A stretch of 64,000 nt of DNA from an uncultured Lachnospiraceae bacterium (GTDB lineage: Bacteria; Bacillota; Clostridia; Lachnospirales; Lachnospiraceae). Where the stretch lies: positions 1-64,000 of the forward strand of contig CANQSA010000002.1 in assembly GCA_947626415.1 (NCBI GenBank). The letters run 5' to 3'. Below are positions 27,135-37,659 of this stretch, one piece after another (the stretch's first letter is position 1; every line of letters begins with the position of its first letter). The translations under genes and the position numbers were made by a program. The notes beneath the pieces are model-generated. The model had not been told where the DNA came from, made no database searches, and was given only the letters and a program-made list of their open reading frames with translations.

Positions 27135-27887
27135 TTATCGCAGGGTAAGGATTTCCGGTTCCCCCTTTGTGATCAGAATGGTATTCTCATAATGTGCCGA
27201 CAGGGTACCGTCTTCCGTTACAACCGTCCAGTCATCATCCAGCCAGCAGACATCCGGCCGTCCGATATTGATCATAGGCTCCACCGCAAGCGTCATACCC
27301 GCCTGCAGCTTAATGCCGCGCCTGCGCTGCGGAAAATTGGGAATATTGGGATCCTCATGCAGATGTTGTCCGATCCCATGACCGACCAGGTCTTCCACAA
27401 CGCCGTATCCGAACTGTCTCGCGTAATTTCCGATCGCAGCGGAGATATCATGCAGATGATTGCCTTCCCGGGCATATCGGATTCCTTCAAAAAAGCTCTG
27501 CTTTGTTACCTCCATCAGCTTCTGTGCTTCCGGTGAGACTTCTCCGATTCCGTAAGTTCTGGCAGCGTCAGAGTGGTATCCCTTATAAATGACGCCTGCA
27601 TCCAGACTTACGATATCGCCCTCTCCGATGATACGGTCTTTACTCGGGATCCCGTGTACGACCTCGTCGTTGACCGAAACGCAGATAGAAGCCGGATATC
27701 CGTTGTAATTTAAAAAGGAAGGTTCACAGCCGTAGCTGCGGATCATTTCTTCTCCCAGTTTATCGATCTGCCAGGTTGACATTCCGGGTTTCAATTCTTT
27801 CCGAAGTCCTTCATGTACTTCATATAAAATCCTTCCTGCTTCCCGCATGAGTTCAATTTCCCGCTGAGACTTAATTGTAACTGACAT
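27135..27887 (-). CDS. map: methionine aminopeptidase type I
   Basis: A 250-residue dinuclear metallopeptidase that removes the initiator methionine. Metal ligands are visible as Asp in SLDAGVIYKGYHSDAART (two Asp), His in VGHGIGQHLHEDP, and Glu in AVEPMI and HYENTI. There is no N-terminal zinc-finger extension. GGAGG precedes the ATG inside a GGAATGGAGG block. The 175-bp region upstream is packed with inverted repeats. Confidence 0.97.
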   Translation of the reverse strand: MSVTIKSQREIELMREAGRILYEVHEGLRKELKPGMSTWQIDKLGEEMIRSYGCEPSFLNYNGYPASICVSVNDEVVHGIPSKDRIIGEGDIVSLDAGVIYKGYHSDAARTYGIGEVSPEAQKLMEVTKQSFFEGIRYAREGNHLHDISAAIGNYARQFGYGVVEDLVGHGIGQHLHEDPNIPNFPQRRRGIKLQAGMTLAVEPMINIGRPDVCWLDDDWTVVTEDGTLSAHYENTILITKGEPEILTLR

Positions 27888-28062
27888 ATTACCTCCATTC
27901 CGAAGCGTTTACGCGAAGGAAGCACGGTAAACCAAGTTTACCGAACGAGAAATTCGCGAAGGCGATTTCTCGTCTGCCATCATGGCTATTTGGAACGCTT
28001 CGGCACAAATAGCCGTGTGAAAAATCAGCACATCAGTGTGATTTTTCACACTGACCTCTCCG
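27888..28062 (-). promoter_or_regulatory. hairpin-rich adk-map spacer
   Basis: Nearly every base of this 175-bp spacer belongs to an inverted repeat. CCGAAGCGTT (27900) pairs with AACGCTTCGG (27994) and encloses GGTAAAC/GTTTACC (27926/27936) and CGAGAAAT/ATTTCTCG (27946/27965). GGCTATTT (27984) pairs with AAATAGCC (28007), which conflicts with the outer stem. GTGTGAAAAATC (28015) pairs with GATTTTTCACAC (28040) over 12 perfect bp. It is either a switchable leader for map or a small repeat element. Confidence 0.6.
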
Positions 28063-28707
28063 TTATTTACTCAAAATTTCAACAATATCATCAAAAACTT
28101 TCTGAATCTCCTGTGTTCCGTCTACTTCTACCAGCGCTCCCTTTGCCGTATAATAATCAATCAGAGGCTGTGTCTGCGCATGGTAAACATTCAATCGCTT
28201 CTGTACGGTTTCCGGTTTGTCATCGTCTCTTAAAATCAATTCACCGCCGCATCTGTCGCAGATGCCTTCCACCTTAGTGGGCAGATATTCTACATGATAG
28301 GTGCCGCCGCAGTTTACGCAGGCTCTTCTGCCGCCCATACGCTTTACGATATTCGCATCCGGCACTTCTACATTGACCGCGTAATCAATCTTCTGTCCCA
28401 GTGCTTCCAACGCCTGATCCAGCGCTTCCGCCTGGGGAATGGTCCGCGGAAATCCGTCTAAGATATAACCTTTCGCACAGTCCTCCTGCTGTACCCGGTC
28501 TACGACCAGATCACAGACCAGTTCATCCGGTACCAGAAGTCCCTGGTCCATATAAGTTTTCGCTTTGGTACCCAGTTCCGTACCCGCTTTGATATTCGCT
28601 CTGAAAATATCTCCCGTTGAGATATGGGGAATCCCATACTGATCAGCCAGCATCTTAGCCTGTGTTCCTTTTCCGGCTCCCGGCGCGCCCAGCATAATAA
28701 TTTTCAT
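28063..28707 (-). CDS. adk: adenylate kinase, zinc-lid form
   Basis: A 214-residue kinase that interconverts AMP, ADP and ATP. The P-loop GAPGAGKGTQA, the AMP-binding HISTGDIFR and the DGFPRT segment are intact. The long lid holds four cysteines (CVNC and CDRC), the zinc-binding Gram-positive form. The start at 28707 follows AGGAGG. It lies 63 bp after secY in the usual secY-adk-map order. Confidence 0.98.
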   Translation of the reverse strand: MKIIMLGAPGAGKGTQAKMLADQYGIPHISTGDIFRANIKAGTELGTKAKTYMDQGLLVPDELVCDLVVDRVQQEDCAKGYILDGFPRTIPQAEALDQALEALGQKIDYAVNVEVPDANIVKRMGGRRACVNCGGTYHVEYLPTKVEGICDRCGGELILRDDDKPETVQKRLNVYHAQTQPLIDYYTAKGALVEVDGTQEIQKVFDDIVEILSK

Positions 28708-28770
28708 GTGATACCTCCTATAATCCACACTACCCCGAGAACCAGACGGTCCTCGAGGTGTGTATCCATG

Positions 28771-30096
28771 CTAATCGGTCAAGAATCCCTTATAGTTTCT
28801 TACTACCATCTTAGCTTCCAAGCCTTTAATTGTTTCCAGAACAACACCAACAATAATGATCAGTGATGTGCCGCCGAATGATACGCTGGCATTGAAGATG
28901 CCTGACAGCGCAATGGGAATCACTGCTACAATCAGCAGACCTACCGCACCGATAAAGATGACGTAGTTTAATACATTCTGCAGATAAGTTGATGTCGGTT
29001 TCCCAGGTCTGATACCCGGGATAAATCCACCCTGTTTCTTCATATTGTTTGCGATCTCAATCGGATTAAAGGTAATCGAAGTATAGAAATACGCAAAGAA
29101 TACGACCAATACGATATAAACCAGCAGACCGACCGAATAACGCCAGCTGCCCGGTGTACACCAGTACTGGGAAGACAGATATTTCGTCCACTCAGCGCCG
29201 TTCTGTCCGAAGAAAGAACCGATCACAACCGGGAACTGTAACAGGGACTGTGCGAAGATCACGGGGATTACGCCTGCCGTATTAACCCGCATCGGGATAT
29301 GCGTCGTGGCGCCGCCTAATGTCTTTCTGCCCTGAATCTTTTTGGAATACTGAACCGGGATCCGCCGCATTGCGTCCTGCAGAACAACAACGAACGCAAC
29401 TACAAATACGATAACGCCGATGATAATGACGGATGCCAGGATCTTGCTTCCGATCGAATTCGCGTCGATTACAAATGTGGTAAACAGGTTCGCGATATCC
29501 GTCGGGATTCTGGCGATAATATTTACCAGCAATACGATGGAAATACCGTTTCCCACACCCTTTTCCGTAATCTGCTCGCCGATCCACATGATCAGCGTCG
29601 CGCCTGCGATCATCGTGATCACAGCCAGGGTGATCACAAAGAAATATCTGCCGGAAGACATACTGGAAGTATCTCCGAAGATTCCGCGGTTGCCGAAGCC
29701 GATCGCCATAGCCAATGCTTCGATCAGCGCCAGACCTACGGTTATAAACCGGGTAATCTTCTGAATCTTCTTTCTGCCATCCTCACCGTCTTTGTTCAGC
29801 TCATCCAGCTTGGGAATCGCGATCGTCAGAAGCTGCATGATAATCGATGCTGTAATATACGGTGTGATATTCAGCGCGAAAATTGACATTTCACTAAAAG
29901 AACCGCCTGTCAATGCATCAAAGAAACCAAATGCACCGTTTGCGAACTGTCCGGTCACACTCTCGATCACGGTATGATCCGTATTGGGTACCGGCAGCTG
30001 GCAGCCAATTCTTACAACAATAATCATAAAGAAAGTATACAAAAGTCCCTTTCGGATCGCGTCTACTTTCCATGCATTCCTCAGTGTTTTAAACAT
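28771..30096 (-). CDS. secY: preprotein translocase subunit SecY
   Basis: A 441-residue channel subunit with ten membrane helices. The family signatures GIGNGIS-type (KGVGNGISIVLLVNI) and the plug-region pattern near the N-terminus (FGFFDALTGGSFSEMSIFALNITPYI) are present, as is the C-terminal cytoplasmic TIKGLEAKM segment. Its ATG overlaps the rplO stop codon by one base, so the two are translationally coupled. Confidence 0.98.
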   Translation of the reverse strand: MFKTLRNAWKVDAIRKGLLYTFFMIIVVRIGCQLPVPNTDHTVIESVTGQFANGAFGFFDALTGGSFSEMSIFALNITPYITASIIMQLLTIAIPKLDELNKDGEDGRKKIQKITRFITVGLALIEALAMAIGFGNRGIFGDTSSMSSGRYFFVITLAVITMIAGATLIMWIGEQITEKGVGNGISIVLLVNIIARIPTDIANLFTTFVIDANSIGSKILASVIIIGVIVFVVAFVVVLQDAMRRIPVQYSKKIQGRKTLGGATTHIPMRVNTAGVIPVIFAQSLLQFPVVIGSFFGQNGAEWTKYLSSQYWCTPGSWRYSVGLLVYIVLVVFFAYFYTSITFNPIEIANNMKKQGGFIPGIRPGKPTSTYLQNVLNYVIFIGAVGLLIVAVIPIALSGIFNASVSFGGTSLIIIVGVVLETIKGLEAKMVVRNYKGFLTD

Positions 30097-30536
30097 TAGA
30101 TCACCTCGCAGGTTCCGCCAAGCGCTTCAATCTTAGTCTTTGCTCCTTCACTGAAGGCGTTTGCCTTTACAGTCAATTTCTTTGTCAGTGTTCCGTTTCC
30201 AAGAATCTTAACGCCGTCCCTGGGATTCTTTACAATACCGCTCTCCAGTAATGTCTCTACGGAAACAACGGCATCATTATCAAACCGTTCCAGCGCGCTT
30301 ACATTGATCCCAACGATTTCTTTGGAATTTCTGCATGTAAAACCACGCTTCGGCAGACGTCTGTATAAAGGCATCTGACCGCCTTCAAATCCCGGTCTCG
30401 GTGCGCCGGAACGTGCCTTCTGTCCTTTATGTCCTTTACCCGCTGTCTTGCCGTTTCCTGAACCGTGACCGCGGCCGCGTCTGAAATTGTTGCTATGCTT
30501 AGAACCTTCAGCCGGTTTTAAATTTGATAAATCCAT
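30096..30536 (-). CDS. rplO: 50S ribosomal protein L15
   Basis: A 146-residue protein of normal length with the glycine- and arginine-rich N-terminal arm ([21 protein letters not shown]) and the [18 protein letters not shown] motif. It overlaps secY by one base and follows rpmD by 22 bp. Confidence 0.98.
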   Translation of the reverse strand: MDLSNLKPAEGSKHSNNFRRGRGHGSGNGKTAGKGHKGQKARSGAPRPGFEGGQMPLYRRLPKRGFTCRNSKEIVGINVSALERFDNDAVVSVETLLESGIVKNPRDGVKILGNGTLTKKLTVKANAFSEGAKTKIEALGGTCEVI

Positions 30537-30558
30537 GTTGCACCTCCTTGATCAAAGA

Positions 30559-30741
30559 TTATAATTCTTCCACTTTTACTAAATGCCGAACTTTCTGAAT
30601 CATTCCTCTGACAGCTGCGTTATCCGGCATCTCTACAGAGTGATTGACTTTTCTCAGTCCCAATGCTTCTACTGTCTTTTTGTTCTTAGGAACAGCGCCG
30701 ATTGTGGACTTTACTAATGTGATCTTTAATTTCTCTGCCAT
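30559..30741 (-). CDS. rpmD: 50S ribosomal protein L30
   Basis: A 60-residue protein with the family pattern [26 protein letters not shown] and [17 protein letters not shown]. It lies between rpsE and rplO in the spc block, with a GGAGG site before the ATG. Confidence 0.97.
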   Translation of the reverse strand: MAEKLKITLVKSTIGAVPKNKKTVEALGLRKVNHSVEMPDNAAVRGMIQKVRHLVKVEEL

Positions 30742-30757
30742 TGTTAGTACCCTCCTG

Positions 30758-31267
30758 TTAGCCTAAGATTTCTTCTACTGACTTGCCGCGAAGCCTTGCA
30801 ACCTCTTCCGGAGTCTTTAACTGCCCCAACCCTTCCAGCGTTGCCAATACGACATTCTGCTTATTGTTGGAACCCAAAGACTTTGTACGGATGTTTCTCA
30901 CGCCTGCCAGCTCCAGCACGCTACGCGCGGGACCGCCGGCGATTACACCGGTACCATCCGGAGACTTCTTTAATAATACGGAAGCACTTCCAAATTTACC
31001 AATCAGATCATGAGGAATACTGGAGTTATCATCCAGCGGCACCTTGACCAGCTTCTTCATGGCATCCTCTTTTCCCTTGCGGATCGCTTCCGGAATTTCG
31101 GCTGCCTTGCCCAGGCCTGCGCCAACATGACCGTTTTTATCTCCAACTACAACTAATGCTGAGAAGCGGAAGTTACGACCACCCTTTACAACCTTAGTTA
31201 CACGTTTGATTGACACTACTTTTTCTTCTAATTCCAGCTGACTAGCATCAATAATTTCACGTTTCAT
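30758..31267 (-). CDS. rpsE: 30S ribosomal protein S5
   Basis: A 169-residue protein. The N-terminal double-stranded-RNA-like domain ([23 protein letters not shown]-type; seen here as [14 protein letters not shown]) and the S5 signature [17 protein letters not shown] are present, followed by the C-terminal domain ([20 protein letters not shown]). It takes part in decoding accuracy. It lies 17 bp after rplR. Confidence 0.98.
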   Translation of the reverse strand: MKREIIDASQLELEEKVVSIKRVTKVVKGGRNFRFSALVVVGDKNGHVGAGLGKAAEIPEAIRKGKEDAMKKLVKVPLDDNSSIPHDLIGKFGSASVLLKKSPDGTGVIAGGPARSVLELAGVRNIRTKSLGSNNKQNVVLATLEGLGQLKTPEEVARLRGKSVEEILG

Positions 31268-31284
31268 GCGTTCTTCCTCCTCGC

Positions 31285-31653
31285 TTAAAATTCCAATCCA
31301 GCTTCACGAGCTGAATCCGCCAATGCCTGTACTTTGCCTTGATAAATGAATCCGCCTCTATCGAAAACAACGGTTGTAATACCTTTTTCCAGCGCTCTCT
31401 TTGCGATCACGGTACCCAGGTATGCTGCTGCTTCTACGTTATTCGTATGCTCTAACTCAGCCTGTACAGCTTTTTCCAGCGTAGATGCCGCAACTAACGT
31501 ATGTCCGACTGTATCGTCAATAATCTGAGCGTACATATGATTATTACTTCTGAACACTGCCAAACGAGGTCTTTCTGTTGTACCACTTAAATGATTCCGC
31601 ACTTTTTTGTGTTTCTTCACACGTACTTCTGTTCTTGATTTCTTGTTAATCAT
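31285..31653 (-). CDS. rplR: 50S ribosomal protein L18
   Basis: A 122-residue 5S rRNA-binding protein with a basic start ([19 protein letters not shown]-like), [18 protein letters not shown], and the C-terminal [20 protein letters not shown]. It acts with L5 in the central protuberance. It lies 18 bp after rplF. Confidence 0.98.
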   Translation of the reverse strand: MINKKSRTEVRVKKHKKVRNHLSGTTERPRLAVFRSNNHMYAQIIDDTVGHTLVAASTLEKAVQAELEHTNNVEAAAYLGTVIAKRALEKGITTVVFDRGGFIYQGKVQALADSAREAGLEF

Positions 31654-31671
31654 CCTTGTTCACTCCTTTAA

Positions 31672-32214
31672 TTATTTCTTACCAGTCTTACCAACTTTAC
31701 GTCTGATCACTTCATCCGCATACTTGATACCCTTGCCCTTGTAAGGCTCCGGCGCTCTCTTGGACCGGATCTCAGCCGCATACTGACCAACCTTTTCCTT
31801 GTCAATTCCCTTGACAATGATCTTGTTCTGACCGTCTACAACCGCTTCCAGACCTTCCGGATCCTCCATCTCAACCGGATGGGAATATCCCAGAGAAAGA
31901 ACCAGCTTCTTGCCCTGCTTCTGTGCTCTGTAACCGACACCGTTTACTTCCAGCACTTTTTCATAGCCTTCCGTTACGCCGATCACCATGTTATTGATCA
32001 GGGTTCTTGTCAAACCGTGCAGTGATTTCATTTTCTTTAAGTCATTCGGTCTTGTTACAACAACATGACCGTCTTCCAGCTTAATCGTCATTTCAGCCGG
32101 TAATACTCTTTCCAGTGTGCCCTTCGGACCTTTCACCGTAACTTTATTATTTTCTGCGATATCGACAGTTACACCTGCCGGTACAGCGATAGGCAATCTT
32201 CCTATTCTAGACAT
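31672..32214 (-). CDS. rplF: 50S ribosomal protein L6
   Basis: A 180-residue protein with two tandem similar domains. The start [14 protein letters not shown] and the C-terminal signature [20 protein letters not shown] are diagnostic. It sits near the factor-binding site of the large subunit. It lies 29 bp after rpsH. Confidence 0.98.
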   Translation of the reverse strand: MSRIGRLPIAVPAGVTVDIAENNKVTVKGPKGTLERVLPAEMTIKLEDGHVVVTRPNDLKKMKSLHGLTRTLINNMVIGVTEGYEKVLEVNGVGYRAQKQGKKLVLSLGYSHPVEMEDPEGLEAVVDGQNKIIVKGIDKEKVGQYAAEIRSKRAPEPYKGKGIKYADEVIRRKVGKTGKK

Positions 32215-32243
32215 GCCCGCACCTCCTAATATGAGTTAAAATC

Positions 32244-32645
32244 TTACCAGACGAATGCCAGTACTTCGCCGCCGACATTCCGTTTTCTTGCTTCCTTATC
32301 CGTAATAACGCCCTGGTTCGTAGAGATAATCGCAATCCCCAGACCGCCTAATACCTTAGGCAGTTCATCCTTGCCGGCATACACACGCAGGCCCGGCTTG
32401 GAAATTCTCTTTAAGCCTGTGATGATCTTCTCATTTTTATCCTGGCCATATTTCAGGGTAATATGAATGGTATCAAAATTACCATCCTTTACAATCTCAT
32501 ACTTTGCAATGTAACCCTCATTATATAAAATATCAGCGATAGCTAATTTCATTTTGGATGAAGGAACATCTACTGTATCATGTTTTGCAGTATTTGCATT
32601 CCGAATTCTTGTCAGCATATCTGCAATTGGATCGCTCATTGTCAT
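32244..32645 (-). CDS. rpsH: 30S ribosomal protein S8
   Basis: A 133-residue 16S-binding protein with [20 protein letters not shown] and the C-terminal [20 protein letters not shown]. In E. coli S8 represses the spc operon by binding its own mRNA. I did not trace a comparable site here. It lies 17 bp after rpsN. Confidence 0.98.
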   Translation of the reverse strand: MTMSDPIADMLTRIRNANTAKHDTVDVPSSKMKLAIADILYNEGYIAKYEIVKDGNFDTIHITLKYGQDKNEKIITGLKRISKPGLRVYAGKDELPKVLGGLGIAIISTNQGVITDKEARKRNVGGEVLAFVW

Positions 32646-32662
32646 CTTTACTTCCTCCTATT

Positions 32663-32848
32663 CTACCAACTAGCTTTTTTAACGCCAGGGATCTCACCCT
32701 TGTATGCTAATTCACGGAAGCAGATTCTGCAGATTCCGTACTTTCTTAAATAAGCATGTGGACGGCCACAGATTCTGCAGCGGTTATACTCCTGTGTGGA
32801 GAATTTTGCTTTGCGCTGCTGCTTAATTTTCATAGCGGTTTTAGCCAT
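32663..32848 (-). CDS. rpsN: 30S ribosomal protein S14 type Z
   Basis: A 61-residue zinc-binding short form. The ribbon is complete: CRICGRPH and CRICF, giving two C-x2-C pairs. This is the constitutive zinc-containing paralogue of low-GC Gram-positives, as opposed to the longer cysteine-free form induced under zinc limitation. It lies 15 bp after rplE. Confidence 0.98.
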   Translation of the reverse strand: MAKTAMKIKQQRKAKFSTQEYNRCRICGRPHAYLRKYGICRICFRELAYKGEIPGVKKASW

Positions 32849-32863
32849 GGGATAACCTCCTAA

Positions 32864-33403
32864 CTATTTCTGAAATGGCATATTAAACAATGTCAATAAT
32901 TCACGGGCTTCTTCATCTGTCTTCGCTGTGGTAACAAAGATGATATCCATACCTCTTACCTTGTCTACCTTATCGTACTCGATCTCAGGGAAGATCAGCT
33001 GTTCCTTAATACCTAATGCGTAATTGCCTCTGCCGTCAAACGCGTTGGGATTCACGCCTCTGAAGTCACGCACACGCGGCAGTGCCAGACAGATCAGTCT
33101 TTCCACAAATTCGTACATCTTTTCACCACGCAGCGTAACCTTGCATCCGATTGCCATGCCTTCCCGAATCTTGAAGTTCGCAACGGAATTCTTTGCTCTT
33201 GTCAGTACAGCCTTCTGTCCTGTGATGGTTTCCAGATCCTTTACGGCTGCGTCCAGCAGTTTGGAGTTCTCCTTCGCCTCGCCAACACCCATGTTGATTA
33301 CAACTTTATCCAGCTTCGGAATTTCCATAGCATTTTTATAACCAAACTTTTTGGTCATTGCGTCTTTAATTTCCGTATCATATAACTCTTTTAATGTACT
33401 CAC
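32864..33403 (-). CDS. rplE: 50S ribosomal protein L5
   Basis: A 179-residue 5S rRNA-binding protein. The N-terminal [20 protein letters not shown], the [14 protein letters not shown] loop and the C-terminal [19 protein letters not shown] are family hallmarks. It forms the central protuberance contact to the small-subunit head. Confidence 0.98.
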   Translation of the reverse strand: MSTLKELYDTEIKDAMTKKFGYKNAMEIPKLDKVVINMGVGEAKENSKLLDAAVKDLETITGQKAVLTRAKNSVANFKIREGMAIGCKVTLRGEKMYEFVERLICLALPRVRDFRGVNPNAFDGRGNYALGIKEQLIFPEIEYDKVDKVRGMDIIFVTTAKTDEEARELLTLFNMPFQK

Positions 33404-33425
33404 CTTGCCAGTTCTCCTTTCTCAA

Positions 33426-33737
33426 TTAGTCGATTACATCGCCGGTGGATTTGGCAATCCGTACTTTTTTACCGTCTTCAATCTTAAATCCAATTCTTGT
33501 AGCGGTTCCCTTATGAACATACATTACATTGGAAATATCCAACGGCGCTTCCTGTGTTATAATACCGCCGGCCTGGTTGGTCGCGCTGGGCTTGGTATGC
33601 TTTGTCACCATGTTGACGCCTTCTACCAGTACCTTTCCTTTCTTGGTATCCACAGAAAGAACTTTACCTTCTTTATTTTTATCTTTACCGGTAATGACCT
33701 TTACCAGATCACCCTTTTTAATCTTACTGGTTGCCAT
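33426..33737 (-). CDS. rplX: 50S ribosomal protein L24
   Basis: A 103-residue assembly-initiator protein. The KOW motif is at [20 protein letters not shown], followed by [15 protein letters not shown]. It lies 13 bp after rplN and 22 bp before rplE. Confidence 0.98.
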   Translation of the reverse strand: MATSKIKKGDLVKVITGKDKNKEGKVLSVDTKKGKVLVEGVNMVTKHTKPSATNQAGGIITQEAPLDISNVMYVHKGTATRIGFKIEDGKKVRIAKSTGDVID

Positions 33738-33750
33738 TCTTTGGACCTCC

Positions 33751-34119
33751 TTATAATACTTCCGGCGCTAAAGAAACGATCTTCATGAACTGCTTCTCAC
33801 GAAGCTCTCTCGCAACCGGCCCAAAAATACGGGTTCCTCTGGGGTTCTTGTCATCTCTGATAATGACTGCAGCGTTCTCGTCAAACTTAATATAAGAACC
33901 GTCTTTGCGGCGAGCGCCTTTTACGGTACGGACAACCACTGCCTTTACAACGTCACCCTTCTTAACAACGCCGCCCGGTGTTGCATCTTTAACGCTGGCA
34001 ACAATGACATCACCGATATTTGCATATCTTCTAGTAGAACCGCCCATTACTCTGATACACAACAATTCTTTTGCGCCGGTATTATCAGCGACCTTTAATC
34101 TTGTTTCCTGCTGAATCAT
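33751..34119 (-). CDS. rplN: 50S ribosomal protein L14
   Basis: A 122-residue protein beginning [20 protein letters not shown], with the signature [14 protein letters not shown] and the C-terminal [20 protein letters not shown]. All are near-invariant. It lies at the subunit interface. Confidence 0.98.
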   Translation of the reverse strand: MIQQETRLKVADNTGAKELLCIRVMGGSTRRYANIGDVIVASVKDATPGGVVKKGDVVKAVVVRTVKGARRKDGSYIKFDENAAVIIRDDKNPRGTRIFGPVARELREKQFMKIVSLAPEVL

Positions 34120-34137
34120 AATAATAACTCCTTTCTA

Positions 34138-34392
34138 CTATCTTGCCTTCTCAATGATCTCAACAAGCCTCCATCTCTTATCTTTGGAAAGAGGTCTTGT
34201 TTCCATGACTCTGACGGTATCGCCGATCCCGCACTCGTTATTCTCATCATGCGCTTTCAGCTTATAGGTTCTCTTTACGATCTTCTTATACAGCGGGTGC
34301 TTCACATGATCTTCGACAGCAACTACGATCGTTTTATCCATCTTATCACTGACAACTCTGCCTGTACGTGTTTTTCTTAAATTTCTATCCAC
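34138..34392 (-). CDS. rpsQ: 30S ribosomal protein S17
   Basis: An 84-residue OB-fold protein: [40 protein letters not shown], then the conserved [20 protein letters not shown]. It lies between rpmC and rplN as usual. Confidence 0.98.
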   Translation of the reverse strand: MDRNLRKTRTGRVVSDKMDKTIVVAVEDHVKHPLYKKIVKRTYKLKAHDENNECGIGDTVRVMETRPLSKDKRWRLVEIIEKAR

Positions 34393-34427
34393 AACAATTG
34401 TCTCCTTTCTTAGATTGACCTGCCGGA

Positions 34428-34631
34428 TTACTCAGCAGCTTTCTGTGTCATAACTGTCTGGATTCTTGCGATGTTTTTGCGAACTTCCTTAATCCGACTT
34501 GTGTTATCTAACTGGTTTGTTGCGTTCTGGAATCTCAGATTGAATAATTCCTTCTTAGCAGCTACTAACTCATTGTTTAACTCTGCAGCTGTCTTTGTCT
34601 GTAAGTCTTTTACATATTTATTCGTTTTCAC
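34428..34631 (-). CDS. rpmC: 50S ribosomal protein L29
   Basis: A protein of about 67 residues: two helices with [20 protein letters not shown], located at the peptide tunnel exit. I start at the GTG coding for the first residue of (M)KTNKYVKDL. It follows AAGGCGGTG by 6 bases, while a GTG three codons upstream overlaps that site. It overlaps the end of rplP by 14 bp. Confidence 0.93.
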   Translation of the reverse strand: MKTNKYVKDLQTKTAAELNNELVAAKKELFNLRFQNATNQLDNTSRIKEVRKNIARIQTVMTQKAAE

Positions 34632-35058
34632 TGTTATCACCGCCTTCTAACTCTTCGCGAGAAACAATTTTACACTTCACAGGCAATTTGTGTGTTGCAA
34701 GACGTAATGCTTCTCTGGCCACTTCCTCGGCAACGCCTGAAATCTCAAACATTACACGACCCGGCTTTACTACTGCTACCCAATATTCCAATGCTCCCTT
34801 ACCGGAACCCATACGGGTTTCTGCAGGCTTTGCAGTAACCGGCTTATCCGGGAAGATCTTGATCCAAACTTTACCGCCACGCTTGATATAACGTGTCATC
34901 GCGATACGGGCTGCTTCGATCTGATTGGATTTGATCCAGGCCGGCTCTAATGCGACAATACCATATTCACCATATGTGATCTGATTTCCTCTCAGCGCCT
35001 TTCCCTTCATGGAACCACGGAACTGTTTTCTGCGCTTTACTCTCTTCGGCATTAACAT
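34618..35058 (-). CDS. rplP: 50S ribosomal protein L16
   Basis: A 146-residue protein with [20 protein letters not shown] and the motifs [11 protein letters not shown] and [19 protein letters not shown], near the peptidyl transferase centre and A-site tRNA. Two in-frame ATGs occur (MLM); the first overlaps the rpsC stop by one base, which suits coupling. Confidence 0.98.
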   Translation of the reverse strand: MLMPKRVKRRKQFRGSMKGKALRGNQITYGEYGIVALEPAWIKSNQIEAARIAMTRYIKRGGKVWIKIFPDKPVTAKPAETRMGSGKGALEYWVAVVKPGRVMFEISGVAEEVAREALRLATHKLPVKCKIVSREELEGGDNSENE

Positions 35059-35723
35059 TATTTATCGCTCCCTTCCTTAACGGTTTCCTTTACAGGAAGT
35101 ACTTCGCCTTTATAGATCCAAACCTTCACGCCGATCTTGCCGTAGGTGGTATCTGCTTCCGCAAATCCATAATCAATATCGGCACGCAGCGTCTGCAGAG
35201 GGATAGTTCCCTCGCTGTAGAACTCGGTACGGGCCATATCAGCGCCGCCCAGACGACCGGAGCATGCAGCCTTGATTCCTTTCGCGCCTGCCTTCATGGT
35301 TCTGCCCATGCAGGACTTCATCGCACGTCTGAAGGAAACACGGTTCTCCAGCTGTAATGCGATATTCTCGGCAACCAGCTGCGCATCCTTATCCGGTTTC
35401 TTTACTTCTTTGATATCTACGATCAGTTTCTTATTGTCGGACAACAGCTTCTGGATCTCGGTCTTCAGCTTCTCGATCTCTGCGCCGCCCTTTCCGATTA
35501 CAACGCCCGGCTTCGCGGTATAGATAATAACCTTTACTCTGTCAGATGCGCGTTCAATCTCAATTCTGGAGATTCCGGCACTGTATAACTTCTTCTTCAG
35601 GAACTTTCTGATCTTCTGATCTTCGATCAGATTATCTGCGAAATCAGCTTCCGCATACCATTTGGAGTCCCAGTCCTTGATAACTCCGACTCTTAAGCCG
35701 TGAGGATTTACTTTCTGTCCCAT
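35058..35723 (-). CDS. rpsC: 30S ribosomal protein S3
   Basis: A 221-residue head protein lining the mRNA entry channel. The start [21 protein letters not shown], the KH-type loop [13 protein letters not shown] and the C-terminal [21 protein letters not shown] are typical. It lies 11 bp after rplV. Confidence 0.98.
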   Translation of the reverse strand: MGQKVNPHGLRVGVIKDWDSKWYAEADFADNLIEDQKIRKFLKKKLYSAGISRIEIERASDRVKVIIYTAKPGVVIGKGGAEIEKLKTEIQKLLSDNKKLIVDIKEVKKPDKDAQLVAENIALQLENRVSFRRAMKSCMGRTMKAGAKGIKAACSGRLGGADMARTEFYSEGTIPLQTLRADIDYGFAEADTTYGKIGVKVWIYKGEVLPVKETVKEGSDK

Positions 35724-35734
35724 CTTTCTCCTCC

Positions 35735-36121
35735 TTACTTCTCATTCAGCACAATCGTGATATGGCTCATTCTCTTCTCGATGCGATAAGCTCTGCCCTG
35801 TGCTCTTGGTCTGATTCTCTTCATTGTCGGCGCCTGATTCGCGTAACATTCTTCAACGTACAGATTCTCAGGATTCATGCCATTATTGTTTTCAGCGTTC
35901 GCGATCGCTGATTTTAATAACTTCTCTATGACTGTAGACGCATAACGGGGATTGTATGTCAGAATACCCAACGCGGTCGTGGTATCCTTTCCCCGGATGG
36001 CATCCAAAACATAACATGCTTTCTGTACAGGTACTCTTGCGTAAGAAATCTTAGCAGACGGACGGGTATCCTTGACTGCATTTCTCTCTCTCTTAATTTG
36101 GGATCTATGTCCTTTTGCCAT
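35735..36121 (-). CDS. rplV: 50S ribosomal protein L22
   Basis: A 128-residue protein whose long beta-hairpin reaches the exit tunnel and macrolide site. [18 protein letters not shown] and the C-terminal [20 protein letters not shown] carry the family pattern. No deletions known for macrolide resistance are evident. Confidence 0.98.
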   Translation of the reverse strand: MAKGHRSQIKRERNAVKDTRPSAKISYARVPVQKACYVLDAIRGKDTTTALGILTYNPRYASTVIEKLLKSAIANAENNNGMNPENLYVEECYANQAPTMKRIRPRAQGRAYRIEKRMSHITIVLNEK

Positions 36122-36149
36122 GGATGAAACCTCCTTTCAATTCCGTAAA

Positions 36150-36431
36150 CTAACGAGCTCTGGACTTCTTCTCGTCTTTTCCATGTCCTCTATAAGTTCT
36201 GGTAGCAACAAACTCACCCAGCTTATGACCGACCATGTCCTCTGTGATATAAACCGGCACATGCTTTCTTCCGTCATGTACTGCAATTGTATGTCCTACC
36301 ATCTGCGGGAAAATCGTTGAACGGCGAGACCAGGTCTTGATAACGCTCTTGTCTCCAGACTCGTTCATTGCATTTACTTTCTTTAACAGACTTTCGTCAG
36401 CAAATGGACCTTTTTTTAATGAACGTCCCAT
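36150..36431 (-). CDS. rpsS: 30S ribosomal protein S19
   Basis: A 93-residue head protein: [39 protein letters not shown] and the signature [14 protein letters not shown]. It lies between rplB and rplV. Confidence 0.98.
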   Translation of the reverse strand: MGRSLKKGPFADESLLKKVNAMNESGDKSVIKTWSRRSTIFPQMVGHTIAVHDGRKHVPVYITEDMVGHKLGEFVATRTYRGHGKDEKKSRAR

Positions 36432-36443
36432 AGGTAAACCTCC

Positions 36444-37286
36444 TTATTTCATGTTCTTTCCATCGCGTCTTCTGATGATCAGCTTATTAGATGCCTTGTT
36501 CTTCTTTCTGGTCTTTAAGCCCAGTGCCGGCTTGCCCCAAGGGGTAGACGGACCCGGACGGCCGATACCGGTCTTGCCTTCACCACCGCCGTGCGGATGG
36601 TCGTTCGGGTTCATAACGGAACCGCGGACGGTCGGGCGGATGCCCATATGGCGTTTCCGGCCTGCCTTACCGATGTTGACAAGGTCATGCTCAATGTTGC
36701 CAACTGTACCGACTGTCGCTCTGCAGATGATCGGAACCATTCTCATTTCACCCGAAGGCAGTCTTAACGTCGCATATTTTCCTTCTTTAGCCATCAGCTG
36801 CGCGCTGTTGCCGGCAGAACGAACAAGCTGTCCGCCTCTTCCCGGATACAGTTCAATATTGTGGATCTCGGTACCAACCGGGATGTTCTCTAACGGCAGG
36901 CAGTTGCCGACCTTTACTTCAGCCTGCGGACCGCTCATAACGACCTGTCCGACCTGAATACCGGCCGGCGCGATCATGTAGCGTTTCTCTCCGTCTGCGT
37001 AAAACAGCAGCGCGATATTCGCGGTTCTGTTTGGATCGTACTCGATTGCTTTTACCGTTGCGGGAATTCCATCCTTGTTTCTCTTAAAATCAATGATTCT
37101 GTATTTCTGTCTGTTGCCGCCGCCGCGGTGTCTGACAGTGATCTTGCCCTGGGCGTTCCGTCCGGCATTCTTCTTTTTGGAAACAACCAGAGACTTCTCC
37201 GGCGTAGACTTGGTGATCTCGGAGAAATCCAAGCCTGTCATGTTTCTTCTGGAAGGTGTATATGGGTTATAAGTTTTAATTCCCAT
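36444..37286 (-). CDS. rplB: 50S ribosomal protein L2
   Basis: A 280-residue universal protein needed for subunit joining and peptidyl transfer. [17 protein letters not shown] and the C-terminal signature [19 protein letters not shown] are intact, including the conserved His of the GGGEG loop region. It starts 73 bp after rplW. Confidence 0.98.
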   Translation of the reverse strand: MGIKTYNPYTPSRRNMTGLDFSEITKSTPEKSLVVSKKKNAGRNAQGKITVRHRGGGNRQKYRIIDFKRNKDGIPATVKAIEYDPNRTANIALLFYADGEKRYMIAPAGIQVGQVVMSGPQAEVKVGNCLPLENIPVGTEIHNIELYPGRGGQLVRSAGNSAQLMAKEGKYATLRLPSGEMRMVPIICRATVGTVGNIEHDLVNIGKAGRKRHMGIRPTVRGSVMNPNDHPHGGGEGKTGIGRPGPSTPWGKPALGLKTRKKNKASNKLIIRRRDGKNMK

Positions 37287-37359
37287 GATTCATTCTCCTT
37301 TTCTGTTTATTATCATGCTTTCTTTGCATATAACTGCGGATTATTCCGCCTGCGCCGGA

Positions 37360-37659
37360 TTAAAGCTCTTCGTAGATCTTAATCTCTGCGCTGTCCTCAG
37401 TCAGTTTTACGATTGCTTTCTTCTTCTTGGAAGTCTTGCCGTATACCATGCCTCTCCGTTTGGTCTTGCCCTCCAGATTCATGGTGCTGACACTCTCTAC
37501 CTTAGCGCCCTCAAACATCTTCTCAACGGCTTCCTTAACCTGACTCTTCGTTGCGTCCGGATGAACGTAGAATGTATATTTCTTCTCGCTCATGGCATTC
37601 ATGCTCTTCTCGGTAATTACCGGTTTCAGGATTACGTCATAATACTTAATATCAGCCAT
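37360..37659 (-). CDS. rplW: 50S ribosomal protein L23
   Basis: A 99-residue tunnel-exit protein that docks trigger factor and [21 protein letters not shown] and [18 protein letters not shown] match the family. Its ATG overlaps the rplD stop region by one base. Confidence 0.98.
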   Translation of the reverse strand: MADIKYYDVILKPVITEKSMNAMSEKKYTFYVHPDATKSQVKEAVEKMFEGAKVESVSTMNLEGKTKRRGMVYGKTSKKKKAIVKLTEDSAEIKIYEEL

